Source: Ascarosepion bandense (taxonomy: Eukaryota; Mollusca; Cephalopoda; Sepiida; Sepiidae). From it: a DNA stretch of 64,000 nt. Numbering within the stretch: position 1 is the first letter of the stretch; the number at the start of each line of letters is the position of its first letter. The stretch is from NCBI GenBank assembly GCA_037127315.1, contig JBBBDQ010000399.1, positions 1,129,001 through 1,193,000 of the forward strand. Direction: 5' to 3'. Below the pieces are notes generated by a model. That model saw only the letters and a program-made list of their open reading frames with translations. It did no database searches and was not told where the DNA came from. This document shows, one piece after another, positions 21,390-30,649 of the stretch. Position numbers and translations under genes: made by a program.

Positions 21390-21950
21390 ACTGACAAAAT
21401 GTAAATACCAGGAAATAAAAGCTAAAATTCTGAACTCTTGTCTCATATTCATTTTTTAATCTTAAAAATACGTTAACTTATTAATTATTATAGAGGGAAG
21501 AGACAGAAAATTTACATCATATGGGTGTGTTTAATTTAACTAATCAGAATCAGGGTTGAATTAGAAAATTAAAAATATAGGATAAATATTTGGAGATGTG
21601 GGGTGTCCATACATGTCAGATGAAAAAGTGTTCTTTTGTCGGCTAGACTGTTTTCACCCAGCAAGAAGTATACATTTTAGTTACGAAGAAATGCTCGCAG
21701 AATTATATGGATCTCTACTCACTTAAAAAAAATCAAAAACTCTTTGTTTTAGACCAATTTTGAAGAGACTTTTGGTATGATTAAAATAATTTTCATATTT
21801 TTCTTGTTCAGAGTATATTTCTTTAACAATTACTCATATATTCTTAGCCTATAGCTATCATAAATTCCATTAAATTAATATCATTTCTATCATAATACAA
21901 AATAAAGTAAAGGACATATACATATATATGTTAATCAATATGAATAATTA
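21390..21950. other. No recognised feature
   Basis: AT-rich DNA upstream of the duplicated segment; no gene supported. Confidence 0.35.
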
Positions 21951-21951
21951 T

Positions 21952-22290
21952 CAACTATATTCTAAAGTGAATATGTTGCAATTTTTACAACCGACAATAA
22001 TTTTATTACGTTTATTTATAGATCCTTATTTTTTAAGAAATTTAATAACGTATAGTTTTTCATATAGACACAAGAGGCATGGGTCATTGAAAGATCTACA
22101 TATTTTCTTTTTTTAATTTTCCATGTAATTGTTGGAGTTTTATTTGTATCTTTCAAAAACCAAAATATTTGGATAGGGATGTTCGATTTTGGTACTTATC
22201 ATTATTAAAGAAATAAAAATGCTGATAAAACCTTCGTTTAAACGAAGTTTAAGTACTCCCACCATAATTTTTTTTTGTACGCAATCTTAA
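21952..22290. repeat. Direct duplication, copy 1
   Basis: About 340 bp repeated with few changes at 23049-23389. Both copies contain ATTCTAAAGTGAATATGTTG, CAAGAGGCATGGGTCATTG, GGATAGGGATGTTCGATTTT and TTTTTTTGTACGCAAT. Copy 1 ends exactly where the Helitron-like element starts. Confidence 0.85.
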
Positions 22291-22615
22291 TCTAATCGAA
22301 ACATATTTATAAATGGAACAATGTCTGTCTGTGTGTGTCTGTGTGTGTGTGTCCGTTACCTATAGAGTCTGAAACGCTGAACCTATTTTCTTGAATATTT
22401 ACACAGTACCACTATAAACGTCTGCGAGTGTTCTTAGCTAGGTTTTGTGTCGAGGTACCCCCGAATAATTATCGAAAATCGATAATCGAAAAATCGGGTT
22501 ATAGAAGAAGTGATCCGATTTTAATCAAATTTGATGCACTTAGAGACAAAAACATAAGAAACGATATTCAGAAGTTTCAGGGTTGCAGTTCTTACAATAG
22601 TGCAGAAAATCGATA

Positions 22616-22664
<49 letters not shown>

Positions 22665-23048
22665 GCAAGATGTTGGTGTGTGTGTCTGTTTATCTGCCTG
22701 TATATCTGTATTCTTTAACCCTTTTACCTTATTTTTTACTTCGGGTTTGATTCTAAGTAGGTATAATTGTAGTTTTTAGTCCCAGCCATGATACCCTTTA
22801 CTCAGAGGACTTATTTAGCCTTCAAAATTTAGTTTACGAGGAAAAAAACTTATTTGATATCGATACCAGGAAATCAAAATTTTACTTACATCCATTCCTT
22901 TTCTTTCAGTCGACGGTTTCGCTTTAATTGGAAACAACTATTGCTTTTTAGTCTTTCGTGCCAACGTCCAATGAGTCTGAGCTCCAGGACCATGGATTAG
23001 CTTTAAAGCTTTTATTATACCTGAGCAACGCCGTGCTATACTCCTAGT
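22291..23048 (+). mobile_element. Helitron-like element between direct duplications
   Basis: 5' TCTAATCGAAAC, TATTTATAAATGG, TG-rich tract, an ATCGAAAATCGATAATCGA palindrome at about 22471-22490, an internal (TA)n at 22618-22660, then TTTGATATCGATACCAGG. The terminal block is GAGCAACGCCGTGCTATACT followed by CCTAGT at 23043-23048. It is flanked at both termini by the 340-bp duplicated unit, with no leftover bases on either side. Confidence 0.6.
22618..22660. repeat. (TA)n microsatellite inside the Helitron-like element
   Basis: TA expansion of the short ATATATATA found at the same site in related copies. Confidence 0.95.
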
Positions 23049-23389
23049 CAATTATATTCTAAAGTGAATATGTTGCAATTTTTACAACAGACAATAATTT
23101 CATTACTTTTATTTAATAGATCCCTATTGTTTAAGAAATTTAATAACGTATAGTTCTTCACAAAGATGCAAGAGGCATGGGTCATTGAAAGATCTACATA
23201 TTTTCTTTTTTTAATTTTCCATGATATTGTTGGAGTTTTATTTGTATCTTTCAAAAACAAAAATATTTGGATAGGGATGTTCGATTTTGGTACTTATCAT
23301 TATTAAAGAAATAAAAATGCTGATAAAACCTTTGTTTAAACGAATTTTAAGTACTACCCACATATTTTTTTTTGTACGCAATACTAATT
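23049..23389. repeat. Direct duplication, copy 2
   Basis: Second copy of the 21952-22290 unit, starting right after the CTAGT end of the Helitron-like element. Confidence 0.85.
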
Positions 23390-23587
23390 ACACCAATAAA
23401 TAAATACCAGGATCATAAAACATGAATGAAAGCGTTTTAAGATCCTAAAATAACTCCTCCGTAATTTTGAAAATTAGCGGTTGTTGAAAAATTCCAGTCG
23501 TGCGTTAGTAAAAATAATCACTGTTTTTACGTTTGAAAACGGAAAAATCAGTTAACATAAATCACTTGAATATACCGAATGGTTAAA

Positions 23588-24205
23588 TCCTTCTTCTTCT
23601 TCTATGTGCCTTGTCCCTTCAGGACGTAGGCAATCATGGCCTTCAACTTTTCCCTATCCATGTTGGCTCTGAGCATGCCTTCTCCTGTTACACCATGCAA
23701 TCCTCGTTCCGTCATCCCCCTGATTAGGTCCTTCAAATATGTTATCCGTTACTTTCCCCTGTCTCTCTTTCCCTCTATCTGGCCTGTTAGTATCAGGTTC
23801 TCCAAGCCCTCCTTCCTCATTGCATGTCCCAGGAACTTCAGCTATCTCTTCCTGATGCTCAGTATTAATTTCATTTTTGTTTCCATCATTTCCAAGACCT
23901 CATCATTGCTCACATGCCCGATCCATGATATTCGCAGCATCCTTCTGTAGAACCACATTTCAGTTGCTTCAAGTTTTTCCTTCATCTTTGATGGTATTGT
24001 CCAGCATTCACTGTCATAATGAAGGACGGACAGCACGCAGGAATCCACTACTCTCTTCCTCGTTTCTAGCGAAATTGTCCTGTTTCTTAATACCTTACTC
24101 AACTTCTGGAATGCTTCCTTCGCCATGCCAATTCGCCTTCGGATCTCTGTGTCGCACTTTCCGTCTTCTGTTATAACGCTTCTCAGGTATTTAAATTTTT
24201 GCAAT
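23588..24205 (-). pseudogene. RTE-like LINE 3' fragment
   Basis: A minus-strand 120-aa ORF (23842-24204) reads KFKYLRSVITEDGKCDTEI, RRRIGMAKEAFQKLSKV, then ECWTIPSKMKEK and MWFYRRMLRISWIGHVSNDE. It continues in other frames through GLENLILTGQIEGK to a CTT-rich tail at 23590. It is closer to the family consensus than the 5.6-kb copy, so possibly younger. The 5' end is truncated at 24205. Confidence 0.75.
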
Positions 24206-24780
24206 CTAGATTGCGGAAATAAATCAATACAACTATGTACTAATCTAATTTAATTATGACCAAAATCTAATTACATATGTATAAAGACTTTAGAAAATCC
24301 CAGAATATACAGAAAAAAAAGCTGAAATATAAATCCTCTCTCCGATCGCGTATATAACATTGTTACAGTATCTTTTGACACTCAGAACCGAAAGATAAAC
24401 AAACGAACATAAAGAATAACGAAGTCGGATAAGAAAAATATCAAAAGAAATAACCACAATATCTTCTACGCGTGCGCATACGAACACGTACAGGTGTGGA
24501 TACATATATAAACAGAAGAGCAAACACAAACACAGACACACACAGAGGCTCACAACGAAGGAAACTAAACCTCACACCAACGAAAAAAATAACGTCTAAA
24601 TAACGTTTTAAACTTTTAAATTAATAAAAAAATAACGAAAACCACTAAATTGACAGACATTTGCAGACACCTCCTGAGGAATGGACCAAATAATTACGAA
24701 TTACCTGTGCGAATCTCAAGAGTAGAGGTGCTGAACATAACATCAGTTCTCGAAGTTACGAATTTTATATTTGTATTAGT
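24206..24780. other. No recognised feature
   Basis: Contains an 87-codon minus-strand ORF of Cys/Leu-rich composition that looks like a CA-rich repeat translation. No gene supported. Confidence 0.35.
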
Positions 24781-24786
24781 CATATA

Positions 24787-24984
24787 TATATGATTTATTG
24801 GAGTAGAGAGACTAAACTATAGCCCGGTTCACACTCCACCCACATCTATTGAACAGGTGAAGAGGTTCATCCCTTGTTTCCTGTTTAGGATGCAGTTTCC
24901 GGTTTTCTCTTTTCTAATCTTCTCACTCTTATGTAGCCCTCTGGACATCAGTGGCATTAATGCCTTGCTTGGAGTTATATGATT

Positions 24985-24990
<6 letters not shown>
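24787..24990 (+). repeat. SINE-like element with CR1-like LINE tail, third copy
   Basis: Same unit as at 20538-20716, ending GTAGCCCTCTGGACATCAG, GCATTAATGCCTTGC, TATATGATTA and then (TA)n. Confidence 0.55.

Positions 24991-25060
<70 letters not shown>
24988..25060. repeat. (TA)n-(TG)n compound microsatellite
   Basis: Grows directly out of the 3' tail of the preceding element. Confidence 0.95.
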
Positions 25061-25065
25061 AGTAT

Positions 25066-25372
25066 GTCACTCAATTTAGTGCCATACATGATACACGCTT
25101 GGGTGATTATGTCTCAAAAGAGACATAACAGACTGGACAGAAGATTTGACCAAGTAGGTTGTCATTACTTTCAGCGGTAGACTGGTTGCCAACCAAAGTA
25201 AATGAACCCAATGTGTACTGTTATTTAACCCATATCTGGAGGGAAGGGACGGATTAATACTGTTCCCCGAGAGTCTTTGCACGTAAATGAAAACAACGAA
25301 TTCAACTGGAATTCGAACTCGTCTCTTCAGTTTTTCGTTCCGAGCCGATAACCACGGCACCGCAACGCATAT
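25066..25372 (-). repeat. SINE-B copy 4
   Basis: Near full-length inverted copy, from the complement of the GGCACTTAACTG end to a B box (GGAATTCGAAC in complement) and head. Confidence 0.75.
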
Positions 25373-25434
25373 CCTTATGCACGTGTGTACAAATCTCATT
25401 GAAGGCGACTGACAAAGCGCTGCATTTAAACTTT

Positions 25435-25459
25435 TATTTATTTATTTATTTATTTATTT
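25435..25459. repeat. (TTTA)n microsatellite
   Basis: Six TTTA units. Confidence 0.9.
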
Positions 25460-25460
25460 G

Positions 25461-25527
25461 TTGCATCCGTGCAAGTGTTTTCTATGATGAGCTGTGATGC
25501 AGCGAAACAAGCTTGTATGTGGCTGAC

Positions 25528-25530
<3 letters not shown>
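25461..25530 (+). repeat. SINE-A 3' fragment with degenerate hammerhead
   Basis: Only the ribozyme domain is left. TGATGAGCTG, GCAGCGAAAC and CTTGTATGTGG are intact, but C3 of the core is changed (ATGATGA). It is followed at once by (TA)n. Confidence 0.6.

Positions 25531-25574
<44 letters not shown>
25530..25574. repeat. (TA)n microsatellite
   Basis: Sits between a SINE-A end and a Penelope-like end. Confidence 0.95.
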
Positions 25575-25577
<3 letters not shown>

Positions 25578-25840
25578 CTTTTCTAAACATAATAGTCAAT
25601 AAAAGTCTATTAAGTCAAATCATGAGTCGTTCTAAATATCGTATTTTGTCTTTTATTTCAGGCAAAAATAAAGACAAAAATTGTCCAACATTTGGATATT
25701 TTTTTTTATTATGCTGATACTAAGCTTTCGAATAACATGTGCCATTCTCAGAGAGTTTACAAGGACGTTAACATAAAGACATCCACCATCAAAGATGCTT
25801 TTATCTTGTATTGACATAAAACATTGGCATGCAACGATAA
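25575..25840 (-). mobile_element. Penelope-like element 3' noncoding end
   Basis: Minus-strand match to the noncoding 3' region at 11700-12000 (TTATCTTGTATTGACATAAA, CATCCACCATCAAAGATG in complement). The hammerhead-like block at about 25722-25760 is decayed (CTGAGAA in place of CTGANGA). (TA)n on both sides. Confidence 0.55.
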
Positions 25841-25841
25841 C

Positions 25842-25868
25842 ATATATATATATATATATATATATATA
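25842..25868. repeat. (TA)n microsatellite
   Basis: Between the Penelope-like end and the SINE-A 3' end. Confidence 0.95.
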
Positions 25869-26092
25869 GTCATCCTCAGACAGATCTGTTTCGCTGTATA
25901 ACAGCTCATCAGTACGGTTAGACAGCCGATTGCTTTTTAACTCAGGATTGAAACCCAAACGAATTGACATCAGTCGGCTTTTATACCTCTGAGCTACGGG
26001 CGCTTAGTAGAAGGAGGCATACTTTTTATTGTGTATATTATCATTATACACGCTCAATAGCTGAGAATGTTCTAATTCATTGCTGAATGAAT
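25869..26092 (-). repeat. Full-length SINE-A with intact hammerhead
   Basis: On the minus strand: 5' leader starting at 26092 (TTCATTCAGCAATGAATTAG), tRNA-like module with A box TAGCTCAGAGG and B box GGTTTCAATCC, then the hammerhead (see 25874-25917) and GATGACTA, running into (TA)n. About 224 bp in all. The 5' end is also at a (TA)n. Transcription would use the internal Pol III boxes. Confidence 0.75.
25874..25917 (-). ncRNA. Hammerhead ribozyme in SINE-A, core intact
   Basis: Minus-strand fold, read 5' to 3'. Stem I strand is CCGTA (25917-25913) and the core box CTGATGA (25912-25906). Stem II is GCTGT/ACAGC with loop TAT, fully paired. GAAA follows (25892-25889). Stem III lies in the palindrome ACAGATCTGT with A15.1-U16.1 present. 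The cleavage site comes after C17 (triplet GTC), and the closing stem I strand is TGAGG (one mismatch, one wobble). Every conserved nucleotide of the hammerhead core (CUGANGA, GAAA, NUH) is present. Self-cleavage is inferred, not shown. Confidence 0.75.
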
Positions 26093-26103
26093 ATATATAT
26101 ATG
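26093..26103. repeat. Short (TA)n tract
   Basis: Separates SINE-A from the class 2 hammerhead element. Confidence 0.85.
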
Positions 26104-26190
26104 TTGTACCATTTGGGTCTGATGAGCCGCGATAATAACATTAGGACGCGGTGAAATACGTATTACCCATTGTAATAATCTAAAATTTTA
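26104..26190 (+). repeat. Short hammerhead-bearing element (class 2)
   Basis: About 85-bp unit, GTTGTACCATTTGGGTC to GTAATAATCTAAAATTTT, bounded by TA tracts on both sides. Related decayed units are at 43745-43815 (minus), 47540-47630 and 49215-49290, so it is a small repeat family. It lacks tRNA boxes and ORFs. Confidence 0.65.
26114..26169 (+). ncRNA. Hammerhead ribozyme, class 2, core intact
   Basis: Stem I TGGGT (26114-26118) pairs with ACCCA (26165-26169), 5 bp perfect. Core CTGATGA is 26119-26125. Stem II GCCGCG (26126-26131) pairs with CGCGGT (26147-26152), six pairs with one G-U. GAA is 26153-26155. Stem III is ATA/TAT with a 2-base CG loop, and H17 is T (26164) after AT, a permitted NUH triplet. 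The tiny stem III is typical of the minimal hammerheads of Penelope-like elements and retrozymes, which usually work as dimers. Activity is inferred. Confidence 0.75.
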
Positions 26191-26213
26191 TATATATATA
26201 TATATATATATAT
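26189..26213. repeat. (TA)n microsatellite
   Basis: TA run between the class 2 element and the next SINE-A. Confidence 0.95.
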
Positions 26214-26217
26214 GTAT

Positions 26218-26415
26218 TAGTTATCCACATACAAGCCTGTTTTGCTGTATCATAGCTCATCAGTATGGCTAAACTTCCATTTGCTTCCAGCTGGATTTGG
26301 TGGCAGTCAGCCATAGGCGCATGGAATCAGAGAAGGGAAATTTTAGCGTGTTATATATATGCGGTGTATACACACGCCTGTCACCGTGAGAACTCAATTC
26401 ATTACTAAGAGTAAT
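26218..26415 (-). repeat. SINE-A copy with mutated hammerhead
   Basis: Minus-strand copy with a deletion in the tRNA-like module. In the ribozyme domain (26224-26267) the CTGATGA box and stem I CCATA/TGTGG are complete. G12 has become A (GAAA to AAAA) and stem II has one mismatch, so cleavage should be lost. Confidence 0.65.
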
Positions 26416-26494
26416 GTGTAGATAAAAGAAGTAGGAACTGTTTTTTAAATTTTCATCTCTAGAGAGCTCAATCGTAATGCGCGTATTATATATT

Positions 26495-26636
26495 AGTCAT
26501 CCCCATACAAGACTGTTTCGCTGTATCACAGCTCATCAGTGTGCGTAGACTTTTACTTGCTTCCAGCTGGGATCGAAACTCGACCAATTTGGTGTCAGTC
26601 GGAGTCCTACTTCCTAAGCAATAGGCGCATGGAATG
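26495..26636 (-). repeat. SINE-A copy (5'-truncated) with intact hammerhead
   Basis: Minus-strand tRNA-like module (GTTTCGATCCCAGCTGG) and ribozyme domain. The 5' leader is cut by a long (TG)n. The 3' end is followed by ATTAT sequence where other copies have (TA)n. Confidence 0.7.
26501..26544 (-). ncRNA. Hammerhead ribozyme in SINE-A, core intact (second copy)
   Basis: Minus strand: CTGATGA is 26539-26533. Stem II GCTGT/ACAGC pairs fully around loop GAT, and GAAA is 26519-26516. Stem III is ACA/TGT with a 4-base loop, and the cleavage triplet is GTA. Stem I has pairs A-U, C-G and C-G with one mismatch. It differs from the 25874 copy in the stem II loop, stem III loop and H17, yet keeps pairing, as expected for an RNA under structural constraint before insertion. 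Confidence 0.75.

Positions 26637-26706
<70 letters not shown>
26637..26706. repeat. (TG)n microsatellite
   Basis: About 34 TG units. Confidence 0.95.
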
Positions 26707-26709
<3 letters not shown>

Positions 26710-26922
26710 TTTTGAATATGTTTTTAACTTTCGGATGCGTTCAGCACGATTGCTGCTTCAATACAAATTAGAATACCCGTGTAAATTTAGATGTTGTATC
26801 TAAATATTTCAACTGAAAAACTTTGACGAAGTATTGTAATATGGTCACCTTCTGTACCGCTTCATTAAATATCTGGCTCTTTCTAATATCCTTTATATTT
26901 CTACTGAAAGAGCCAGATCAGA

Positions 26923-27540
26923 ATTTTTTTTTAATCATATCACCCCGAGCAAGGCGGTAACGCTGCTGATGTGCAGGGGGCTACATAAGAGTAAGAAGAT
27001 TAGAGGAGAGTGAAGAGAAGAACGAACCAGTTAGAAAGGAGCAAGAGAAAGATGGGAATACAGGTGTGATGACAATTGCAAAGGTGGAGAGAGAGGAAAG
27101 GATAGACAGGGCGGTGTGGAAAGAACTAGCGTCAAGTAGTTAAGAGAGGAGTATTGACATTGCATTTAAATTCCTGGAGATTGTAGCCGTCAGGAAAGCA
27201 AGAATAAGGAAGCGAGTTCCACAGGCGGAAGTGCGAGAAATGAAGCTGCAGGAGTAGAATCTGCATTTGGATGATCTAACTGTGAATGGGTGAGACCCAG
27301 TTGCCAGTCTGGTTGCACGAGTAAACATCTGTTGCGGAGGTACCAGTTCGTTGGAGCAGAAGCCATGGAAGTATTTATAGAACAGATAAAGGGAAAACAC
27401 ATCTCGTCGGTGGGAAAGTGGCTGTAGTCGAGCCGGCTAGTCGGTACCTATTACATTACTGATTCTCCTTTGGAGCCTGTCAAGTACACGGAAATGAACA
27501 GCGGGGGCACCTGATCATATATGGCAGCAGTACTCCATAA
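26923..27540 (-). pseudogene. CR1-like LINE 3' end
   Basis: Starts with the inverted LINE 3' terminus (TTTTAATCATATCACCCC) and runs through the 3' UTR and a decayed ORF end. The minus strand encodes LFYKYFHGFCSNEL, then PQQMFTRATRLATGSHPFTV and KCRFYSCSFISR. It meets a plus-strand LINE fragment head-on at about 27540. Confidence 0.7.
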
Positions 27541-27990
27541 CTGGAGTACTGTTGTCACATTTTGGCGGGAGCTACCCAGACCTCATTCTTCAGACTTGAT
27601 TGAGTTCAAAAGTGTCTCCGAGTCTCTGTGTGCGACAAATTATTATTCTCCACCCTCATCGTCTCTTCCACAGCTGGGTTGTAGCAAGCTCTTCGATGGT
27701 CTATCGTTACTTCCACGGAAAGTGCTCCAATTCAAATGTTCACGGCAAGGACACGCCATGCCACTTGTAGCAAATCACACGCACTCTCTCCGGATTTCAT
27801 CGATGAGAAGTAAGTTCAACTCGAACAGCTTATTCCCGCGAACAGCTGCTCTGTGGAACCGACTTCCGAGAGGTTGTTTCCTCGATATCTACAATCTTAA
27901 TCTGCTGAAAGATAGTTTTAAACGTTATCTCACATTATTTGCCTCCTAACGTAACCCTCTATCTCAGGTGACAACCGAGCCTTGGAGGGT
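27541..27990 (+). pseudogene. LINE RT C-terminal fragment, divergent subfamily
   Basis: 142-aa ORF (27521-27949). Its second half reads KCSRQGHAMPLVANHTHSLR, RTAALWNRLPRGCFLDIYNL, LLKDSFKRYLTLF, an end-of-ORF pattern shared with 960-1300. It lacks RT catalytic motifs and is ORF-intact only because it is short. Confidence 0.6.
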
Positions 27991-28009
27991 GAACCTTTTT
28001 TTTTTTTAT

Positions 28010-28745
28010 ATATATATAAGCGTTTCACCCCGAGCAAGGCATGTCACTGCCACTACTGCGCAGGAGGTTACGTAGAGTGGAGAAAGGATGATTAAATATA
28101 GGAAATGTCAGAGGGTGGGTGATAGGCGGGTAAGGATACCGAGAATGAGGGTTGGGTAGATGAGAGTGTTCTGAGAATAATTGGGAGTTAGTGTGATAGG
28201 AGGTGTCTATTGACCCTACATTTAAACACCTGGAGATTGTAACTGTCGGGAAAGCAGAGTTGTGGAAGGAAGTTCCACAGGCGGGAAGCGCGAGAAAAGA
28301 AGCTGTTGGAGTAGAATTTACGGTTACATCTTATTTGTTTAACTGTAAAAGGGTGGGACCTAGTTGCTAATCTAGTATCTCGTATAAATTCCTGCTTAGG
28401 CGGCATCAGTGATCTAAGCTCATCGGAGCAGAAGCCATGAAAATACTTGTAGAAGAGGCACAGGGAAGCCACATCACGCCGGTGAGAGAGCGGCTGCAGC
28501 CGGTCTGCCAAGTCAGTATCAACCACGTTACAGATCCTCCTTTGTATTTTGTCAAGAAGCCCAAGGAGAGCAGCAGAGGCACCCGACCAGATATGGCAGC
28601 AATATTCAATACACGGGCGGATGGTAGATTTGTATATGTGCAGAATAGATTCAGGTGGGAAAAACTTCCGGGCCCTGCACAGGGAGCCGACTTTCATAGC
28701 AGCAGATTTGGCAATGGATTCGATATAGTCATTGAACTTTACAGT
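28010..28745 (-). pseudogene. CR1-like LINE 3' end, 169-aa ORF
   Basis: Minus-strand ORF 28188-28697 matches the C-terminus of the LINE at 43829-45868 almost residue for residue: KVGSLCRARKFFPPESILHI, STIRPCIEYCCHIWSGA, LATRSHPFTVKQIRCNRKFY, NLQVFKCRVNRHLLSH. It is a young, 5'-truncated copy of the same subfamily. Its 5' end is fused to a plus-strand RTE-like fragment. Confidence 0.75.
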
Positions 28746-29266
28746 AAAAAAAGAAATCGTCTCAATAGAAACGAAGAAAAGAGTGCTAGACTGCTACGTG
28801 ATGTCAGTTCTTCAATACGGCTGTGAATGCTGGACAATATCATCGAAAATGAGGACAAAACTGGAAGCGGCCGAAATGTGGTTCTACAGAAGTATGCTAC
28901 GGATATCGTGGACTGAGCATACAAGCAACGACGAGGTGTTAGAAAAAATGGTAACAAAAAGGAAATTGATGCTGAGCATCAGGAAGAGACAACTGAATTT
29001 CCTGGGACATGCAATGAGGAAGGAGAGCATGGAGAACCTGATACTGACTGGACAGATAGAAGGAAGGAGAGACAGAGGAAGGCATCGGATAACATATTTG
29101 CAGGGCCTGATCAGGTGGATGACGGAACGGGGGTTGCCAGGAGCAACAGGAGCAAACATACTAAGAGCCACAAGGGATAGGGAGACGTGGAGAGCCTTGA
29201 TCGCCTACGTTCTGAAGGGACAGGGCACATAGAAGAAGAAGAAGAAGAAGAAGAAGAAGAAGAAGA
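28746..29266 (+). pseudogene. RTE-like LINE 3' end with (GAA)n tail
   Basis: 166-aa ORF (28732-29232) ends at its natural stop: ECWTISSKMRTKLEAAEMWF, RKRQLNFLGHAMRKESMENL, LTGQIEGRRDRGRHR, LRATRDRETWRALIAYVLKG. It is followed by ACATA and ten GAA units (29231-29266). This gives the family's true C-terminus and 3' tail. It is 5'-truncated at the junction with the CR1-like copy. Confidence 0.8.
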
Positions 29267-29437
29267 ATGATCATTATTTAAAAAATGTACAGAGTGCACA
29301 TGAAAACAATGATCGCGATGTCATCTTTTTTTTATTATTATTATTAAGGACACACGACCCACTAGATATAGACATTTGTTAGTTCCTGACTTGACTGTTA
29401 GAGTTGTGAGTTCAATACCAGGCTACAGCAATGGAGA

Positions 29438-29720
29438 ACAAGTAACATACAGGGTTAGAGGGAGATGACTTCCAATCGAGGCTTTAGGAAAGGAATGAGG
29501 ATGATATATCCCAGTGAGCGTAATAAACGGTTCGGTTCGAAATTCCTAGCAGCTGAAGAAGACCGGAGCGTACAATGGTCGAAACCTCGTATAAATGGCA
29601 ACAAAGATGACAATAGTCCGAATAATGTAAATACTGTAAATACTACCTCATCTCAGAAATATAGACAAATACTGCAACAAAGCAGCCTTTCTGTTATGTC
29701 TTTTCTGCGTTTCCTTCTGA
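29438..29720 (+). repeat. Dispersed repeat with hammerhead-like block (class 4), single arm
   Basis: Shares ACAGGGTTAGA, GAGGCTTTAGG, GGTTCGGTTCGAAATTCCTA, CAATAGTCCGAATAATGTAA with the inverted pair at 50791-51214. A block at 29563-29590 reads CTGAAGA, then GACC/GGTC around a 12-base loop, then GAAAC. That is hammerhead-like, but stem I is very weak and an unpaired A lies before stem II. Confidence 0.5.
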
Positions 29721-29739
29721 TCTAAACTGAATAAGCTAT

Positions 29740-30115
29740 TATTTATTATGCTAAAGTACATGCTAGCTAATATATTAAAAGGGGGGATAAGCAGTGTTAC
29801 AATAAGTGCTTCAGTGTAATAAATATATGCGTTTTATACATTGATATGAGATGCTTAGTGTGAATCTGATAGTATAGAATAATGATCTGCGTTTCATGTC
29901 AGTATTATGCGTGTCATATAATAGTCAAAACATTAGCGAGAACAAACGAAGAATTTTGGGGTTTTGATGTCGAAACAGGTGCTTGGAATTAAGTTTCTTC
30001 TCGTCTTGTTTATTTATTTAGTTAACTTTCAAGTGGGAAAAATCGAGTGTAAAGCAGGCGAAATGACTCGCTCATTCCATTTCCTCTTCACAGAAAAGCG
30101 GGAAAACAAACTAAC
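29740..30115. other. No recognised feature
   Basis: An ORF at 29964-30422 begins with a hydrophobic, signal-like stretch (FLLVLFIYLVNFQV) but is then translated CT-repeat. Not called as a gene. Confidence 0.35.
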
Positions 30116-30117
30116 TC

Positions 30118-30325
30118 TTAGTCTCTCTATCTCTCTATCTCTCATCATTTCTATCTCATTCTCTCTCACTTATTCTTTCTTTCTCTCATTCTTACTCTTT
30201 CTTATTCTTTCTCTCTCTGTTTATCTCGCTCTCTCTTTCAATGTTTTCTCTCTTTCTCTCTCTTTCATTCTTTGTTTCTCTTTCTATCTGTCCCTCTCCC
30301 CCCTCTCTCTCTCTCTCTCTCCTCA
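30118..30325. repeat. Imperfect (CT)n-rich tract
   Basis: CTCT/CTTT-rich low-complexity sequence over 200 bp. Confidence 0.9.
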
Positions 30326-30649
30326 TTGTACTCCATTCATTAATGAAAGTGAAAACCGTTCTGCAGTCGGCTGGTCAGGTTTGATTGGTAATTCAAAGAA
30401 AACAAGGAAAGAAAAGCAATGACGCCGATTCACTTACAGGTGCCCAAAGAAGACCATTTGGCGACAATTCTTTAGAAATATCTCAGTAGTCTTATAAATT
30501 CAGTGTACCTACCCCTTCACCTAACCTGTCTCATTTTTTTTTTTGTCATGTGCACGTAGATATCGAGAATATACGTATGGAAAGATAAAAAAAAACAAAG
30601 AGAAAGCGTATGTCAATCTAACATTTTATTAAAGCGTAAATGAGATATG

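Noticed and set aside
29964..30422. 152-aa ORF with a signal-like N-terminus
   Set aside because: After 40 residues it is entirely CT-repeat translation, and there are no supporting gene signals.
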